NCBI GenBank assembly: GCA_017624895.1 | Contig: JAGAMB010000039.1 | Location: forward strand, 1 to 64,000 | Origin: Ruminococcus sp. | GTDB taxonomy: Bacteria > Bacillota > Clostridia > Oscillospirales > Ruminococcaceae | Reading direction: 5' to 3' | Length of the DNA stretch: 64,000 nucleotides | Shown here: positions 60,657-64,000 of the stretch, one piece after another | Position numbering within the stretch: position 1 is the first letter of the stretch | How the letters are laid out: each line of letters starts with the position of its first letter | Program-made: the position numbers and the translations under genes | The notes under the pieces: model-generated | The model's database searches: none | Told to the model about the DNA's origin: nothing | The model's input: only the letters and a program-made list of their open reading frames with translations

Positions 60657-62117
60657 TTATTTTTCATCAAGTTCTGAAATGTCTGCTGTTGTTTCAGGAA
60701 GTGACTCAATCTGCTTTGCTGTAAGCTTCTGTACTGCAAGAGCATCGGCAGGAGTAACACCATCTCCGGGATTTGAACAATCGGCATTCTTCAATCCCTG
60801 CTCAGAAAGAGCGTATTTGTCGTGATTTCCCAGATGCTGGAATATTGCCGCTGCGTCCGCCATAGTTATGATTCCGTCACAATTTGCGTCGCCGTATTTT
60901 ATATCAGGAGCAGCTGTCGGCTCATCTGTAGGAGCTTCTGTGGCCGTTGGAGGCTCTGTAGGCTCGGCTGTCGGTGGTTCTGTCGGTTCGGTAACATCGG
61001 GAGTATCTGCAAGATAAACCGTTTCATACATAAGCCTTGCCCACTCCTCACGCATTGCCGCATATCCTACATCTGAGGGATGAACGCCGTCACCGCTGAG
61101 ATAATCAGGATTTGATGCGATAAACTCCTGAAAATCAGGTCCTTTTACCACTTTATCGCCATATTCATCGCAAAGGCGGTCTATTACCGCATTATAAAGA
61201 GGAACGTTATCCATAACATCCTTGTTTGTAGAAGCAGGGATTTTCGGCAGAACAGGAATTTTTCCGGCAGCAAGGATAGCGTCAATCATATACTTTGTGT
61301 TGTTGTAATATTCCTCTGTGCCGTTTGGATTTCCCCAGCAGTCATTTGTACCGTAAGCTACGCTCACATATTTTGCGTGAGAAGTCGAGAGCCAGCGGTC
61401 AATATTCTCCTTACCGTCAATGCTGCGGATACCGCCGATACCACCGTTTTCCTGAATGGGAAAATATCGGCTGTCGAGGTTGTTTATATGAGTTGCAAAG
61501 CCTGTTCCGTAGCAGTTGTTCATACCGCCTGCTGTAATGGAATCCCCCAGAAACAGCCAGCTGTCAGAAACGCCCTCGCTGACGTTGTGGATATCGAAGT
61601 TAATACTTGCCTGTTTTCCGCTTTCATCGTCGGCTTTTTCGATATTAAGGCGAATCCAGTTATACTTCTCCATATTTACAAGATGCTGACGGGAGCTCAG
61701 GGTATTACCCGAAACAGTTTCAACTACCTCCCAGCCGCTTTCAGGGTATGCACCGCCCTCAGCGGCATTGACCTCGATGGTGTAGTCAGACGGCTCCATA
61801 TTGCGGTTTTTGTAGTTTCCGATATAATCGTAGGAGCTGGTGTTATACCACACAGCGATGATCTGCTTTTTCTCCTCGGAAGGAACTGCGGAAAGGTCGT
61901 ATGCTATATAATCAGGCGATGTCAGGAAGCAGAATGAGAAATAATGCTCATCATTGGCAGCGGTAGGCTGACTTGCCTTTCCCGAATATACAGGGCAGTT
62001 ACGGCTGATAACAGGGTTAGGCGTAACCTTAGCATACGAGGTAAATGCGCTGAGAGATACAACAGCAGCAGCCGCTGCCGAAACAGCGGAAATCATTCTT
62101 TTAACAGAGTTTTTCAT
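60657..62117 (-). CDS. secreted SGNH hydrolase (carbohydrate esterase-like) with type I dockerin
   Basis: The 486-residue protein has a signal peptide (about 1-29). An N-terminal beta-rich domain (about 30-180) may bind carbohydrate. The SGNH domain (about 185-370) has the Ser in GDSITAGG (Ser 193), Gly in NGGIGG, Asn in GTND (256-259) and Asp/His in DGVHPSD (343, 346). A Pro/Thr linker (375-405) leads to a dockerin (407-470) with loops DANCDGIITMADA and DCSNPGDGVTPADA. It probably removes acetyl or feruloyl groups from plant polysaccharide within a cellulosome. Confidence 0.9.
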   Translation of the reverse strand: MKNSVKRMISAVSAAAAAVVSLSAFTSYAKVTPNPVISRNCPVYSGKASQPTAANDEHYFSFCFLTSPDYIAYDLSAVPSEEKKQIIAVWYNTSSYDYIGNYKNRNMEPSDYTIEVNAAEGGAYPESGWEVVETVSGNTLSSRQHLVNMEKYNWIRLNIEKADDESGKQASINFDIHNVSEGVSDSWLFLGDSITAGGMNNCYGTGFATHINNLDSRYFPIQENGGIGGIRSIDGKENIDRWLSTSHAKYVSVAYGTNDCWGNPNGTEEYYNNTKYMIDAILAAGKIPVLPKIPASTNKDVMDNVPLYNAVIDRLCDEYGDKVVKGPDFQEFIASNPDYLSGDGVHPSDVGYAAMREEWARLMYETVYLADTPDVTEPTEPPTAEPTEPPTATEAPTDEPTAAPDIKYGDANCDGIITMADAAAIFQHLGNHDKYALSEQGLKNADCSNPGDGVTPADALAVQKLTAKQIESLPETTADISELDEK

Positions 62118-62185
62118 AAATTTTACTCCTCCTGATCAATTAATCCCATAATTTTGATTTGCAAATCATTACAAATCTTTCTTAC

Positions 62186-62214
62186 ATTATAGCACATTAT
62201 TGTGTAAATTGCAA
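62186..62214 (-). promoter_or_regulatory. promoter of the dockerin esterase gene
   Basis: On the minus strand TTGCAA (62209-62214) and TATAAT (62186-62191) with 17-bp spacing. Confidence 0.65.
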
Positions 62215-62267
62215 TAGGGAAGTTATAAAAACATTTGTGCTTATACCAATTACCTGACTCTATAAAT

Positions 62268-62297
62268 AACACCGCACAAATCTGTGCGGTGTTTTGC
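62268..62297 (-). terminator. terminator of the glucokinase gene
   Basis: AACACCGCACA and TGTGCGGTGTT pair perfectly over a 4-base loop, 12 nt after the stop codon. Confidence 0.8.
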
Positions 62298-62304
62298 ATA
62301 ACTA

Positions 62305-63261
62305 TTAACCGTTAGCTCTGCCGAGGAACGCTGCGCCGATAATACCTGCATCATTGCCCAGCTTTGCAATAACGATTTCTGTATTCTTCTCGGAGTTTCT
62401 TGTATAAACTTCCTCCTTGACAAGAGCCTTTACAGGGAGAAGAAGCGCATCGCCTTCATTGCAGACACCTCCGCCGATGCAAAGCACATCAGGCTGGAAA
62501 ATGTTGATCGTATTTGTAATACCTGCTGCAAGATACTTTATGTACTTGTCAACAATAACCTTAGCGTACTCATCGCCCTCTCTCATTGAATCGAAAGATG
62601 TACGCGCAGTTACCTTGCCATTTTTTTCGCCCATTTTAGCCATAATGCTGTCAGGATGCTCGGAAATAGCCTCCTTAGTCATACGGATAAGACCTGTAGC
62701 TGAGGAATATGCCTCAAAGCAGCCCTTGCGTCCGCATGAGCATTGTGCGCCATCAACCTCAATAACAGTATGACCAATTTCAGCTCCTGCAAAATTAGAA
62801 CCTGAATAAATCTTGCCGTCAATGATAATTCCGCCGCCTACGCCTGTGCCAAGTGTGATACATACAGCGTTCTTAGCGCCCTTTGCAGCACCTGCAACAT
62901 ATTCGCCGTATGCTGCTGCATTAGCGTCATTTTCAATAAATACAGGCTTGTCTATTGTTTCGCGGATATACTCAACCATAGGAGTATCCTTGAAGCCAAG
63001 ATTGTTGGAATATTCGATAATTCCTGTTTCGCTGTTTGCAATACCGGGTGTACCAACGCCGATCCATTCAATCTGCTCCATAGTAAGACCTGCATTTTCT
63101 ACAGCCTGAATTGCCATTCTTGCCATATCATCGGCAATTTCCTTTGCCGGACGAGGACAGTTTGTCTTTGTGCTTGCCTTTGCCACAATGTTGTACTTTT
63201 CATCAACAACACCTGCAACAATATTTGTTCCGCCTAAATCAATTCCTACATAGTATTTCAT
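62305..63261 (-). CDS. glcK: ROK-family glucokinase
   Basis: The 318-residue sugar kinase has the phosphate-1 motif IDLGGTNIVAG at the N-terminus, the catalytic ENDANAAAYGE, GTGVGGGIIIDG and the ROK zinc site CSCGRKGCFE. It phosphorylates glucose from cellulose or starch breakdown. No DNA-binding domain is present, so it is an enzyme rather than a ROK repressor. It lies 53 bp after manA in the same direction, with GGAGG before the ATG. Confidence 0.93.
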   Translation of the reverse strand: MKYYVGIDLGGTNIVAGVVDEKYNIVAKASTKTNCPRPAKEIADDMARMAIQAVENAGLTMEQIEWIGVGTPGIANSETGIIEYSNNLGFKDTPMVEYIRETIDKPVFIENDANAAAYGEYVAGAAKGAKNAVCITLGTGVGGGIIIDGKIYSGSNFAGAEIGHTVIEVDGAQCSCGRKGCFEAYSSATGLIRMTKEAISEHPDSIMAKMGEKNGKVTARTSFDSMREGDEYAKVIVDKYIKYLAAGITNTINIFQPDVLCIGGGVCNEGDALLLPVKALVKEEVYTRNSEKNTEIVIAKLGNDAGIIGAAFLGRANG

Positions 63262-63314
63262 TTTTATAACCTCCGTTTTTTATGCAATCCCGCACTTGCC
63301 TGTACGGTATGCCA

Positions 63315-64000
63315 TTATACGACAGTATATATTATACTGCAATTACCTTTGATATGCCACTCTGTTCCGGCAGTAACAAAGAAGCTTTCGCCCTTTTCCG
63401 CCGCGTGTATGTCGCTATCGGAAATAACCTCTCCCCTGCCCTCAATGATCAGTATATGGGTAAAGGAATTGTCATTTCTGCGGATTTCTCCGCTTCCGCT
63501 GATATCCTCACGGAATACAGTGAAATACTCACAGCTTACAAGCTCCGAAGCCTGCTGAAAATCCGCGTTATCCCTCTGCTTGACAGGTATTTCCGTTGGA
63601 TTGCGATACGCAGAGTCAAGCGCCTTTTCTATGTGAAGCTCACGGGGATTACCCGCATCATCCCGTCTGTCGTAGTCATACACACGGTATGTCACGTTGG
63701 AGCTTTGCTGTATTTCCGCAATAAGACAGCCTTTCCCGATAGCGTGAAGGGTACCGGCTCTTATGAGGAATACATCTCCCTTATTAACAGGGATTACATT
63801 CACCTTGTCAAGAAGCGTATTATCTGCAATAGCTGCACGAAATTCCTCTTTTGTCAGCTTATCCTTAAAGCCGTATATGATCGACGCATTTTCATCGCAA
63901 TCGACTATATACCAAGTCTCGGTTTTGCCGTTATCCCCCTCATATTTACGGGCATAGTCATTATCAGGGTGAACCTGTACAGAAAGATTATCCTTTGCGT
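63315..64000 (-). CDS. manA: mannose-6-phosphate isomerase class I (5' end outside the window)
   Basis: The open frame runs through the right edge without a start, giving about 228 C-terminal residues. It has the zinc-ligand motif SVQVHPDNDYA, GKTETWYIVD, then KGDVFLIRAGTLHAIG with the second zinc His, and a cupin-like C-terminal domain. It interconverts mannose-6-P and fructose-6-P. Only the first part of the catalytic domain is missing. It probably shares an operon with the glucokinase gene. Confidence 0.93.
   Translation of the reverse strand, partial: AKDNLSVQVHPDNDYARKYEGDNGKTETWYIVDCDENASIIYGFKDKLTKEEFRAAIADNTLLDKVNVIPVNKGDVFLIRAGTLHAIGKGCLIAEIQQSSNVTYRVYDYDRRDDAGNPRELHIEKALDSAYRNPTEIPVKQRDNADFQQASELVSCEYFTVFREDISGSGEIRRNDNSFTHILIIEGRGEVISDSDIHAAEKGESFFVTAGTEWHIKGNCSIIYTVV

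Noticed and set aside
62232..62256. Family A element end (ATACCAAT) near the glucokinase terminator
   Set aside because: Only eight bases match, and the following sequence diverges.

Overview
The window looks like the chromosome of an anaerobic, low-to-mid G+C, fibre-degrading gut or rumen Firmicute, most likely Ruminococcus (Oscillospiraceae). Two extracellular proteins carry C-terminal type I dockerins (the LRR protein at 25930-29595 and the SGNH hydrolase at 60657-62117). There are two GH5 glucanases, one secreted and one cytoplasmic, pyruvate:ferredoxin oxidoreductase and pyruvate phosphate dikinase, sporulation-type YqfC/YqfD/YlbJ proteins, and Thr/Pro-rich TEAP/TTTT linkers. Sigma-A-type promoters with 17-bp spacers and strong intrinsic terminators are easy to see. 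No tRNA, rRNA or CRISPR array was recognised. The species is inferred, not proven.

Layout: 1-58 is the 5' end of a possible transposase. 166-2616 (-) is a LytTR regulator, a DUF3021-like membrane protein and an ABC-2 exporter. 2758-3396 (-) is an ECF transporter S component. 3708-5326 (+) is a CPBP-like membrane protein and tadA. 5347-11277 (-) reads polA, rimI, tsaD, a lipoprotein and three small immunity-like proteins, possibly one long operon. 11378-12544 (+) is the L10 leader with rplJ and rplL, followed by a GNAT and a zinc-ribbon protein. 13441-15942 holds divergent ylbJ-like and yqfCD genes. 16038-18131 (-) is a secreted GH5 enzyme. 18463-23433 (+) holds a D,D-carboxypeptidase lipoprotein, metG and an aspartate kinase. 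23625-29595 holds a solute-binding-like lipoprotein and the seven-module LRR/dockerin protein. 29890-33435 (-) is the pyruvate:ferredoxin oxidoreductase.

33698-38136 holds a candidate small RNA and, on the - strand, an ECF sigma factor followed by a membrane-anchored beta-propeller protein and a lipoprotein. I read this as a sigma/anti-sigma surface-sensing operon. 38412-40339 is a highly structured leader or mobile-element region and a CHAP/SH3 cell-wall hydrolase. 40543-41514 is rplM-rpsI. 42060-43572 is an HTH regulator and an alpha/beta hydrolase. 43632-48250 (-) is the complete str operon rpsL-rpsG-fusA-tuf. 48476-52486 (-) holds the CelC-like GH5 enzyme and the Trk K+ system. 52487-53298 holds palindromic repeats and a candidate structured RNA. 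53299-55920 (-) is ppdK. 56943-57653 (-) is a TPR-like protein. 58052-60537 (+) is a two-component system whose kinase has an unusual Pro/Thr/Asn/Trp-rich extracellular part. 60657-64000 (-) holds the dockerin esterase, a ROK glucokinase and the 3' part of manA.

The features least explained by ordinary annotation are: (i) the sigma/beta-propeller/lipoprotein operon; (ii) two orphan transcription units without obvious ORFs (about 33731-33848 and 52910-53160); (iii) a 164-nt near-continuous hairpin at 38481-38644; (iv) at least three families of short palindromic or inverted-repeat elements that recur within the window; (v) the seven-module LRR protein with a dockerin. Functionally the window combines cell-surface polysaccharide capture (GH5, LRR-dockerin, SGNH-dockerin, sensor kinase, sigma/propeller) with core translation and pyruvate metabolism.
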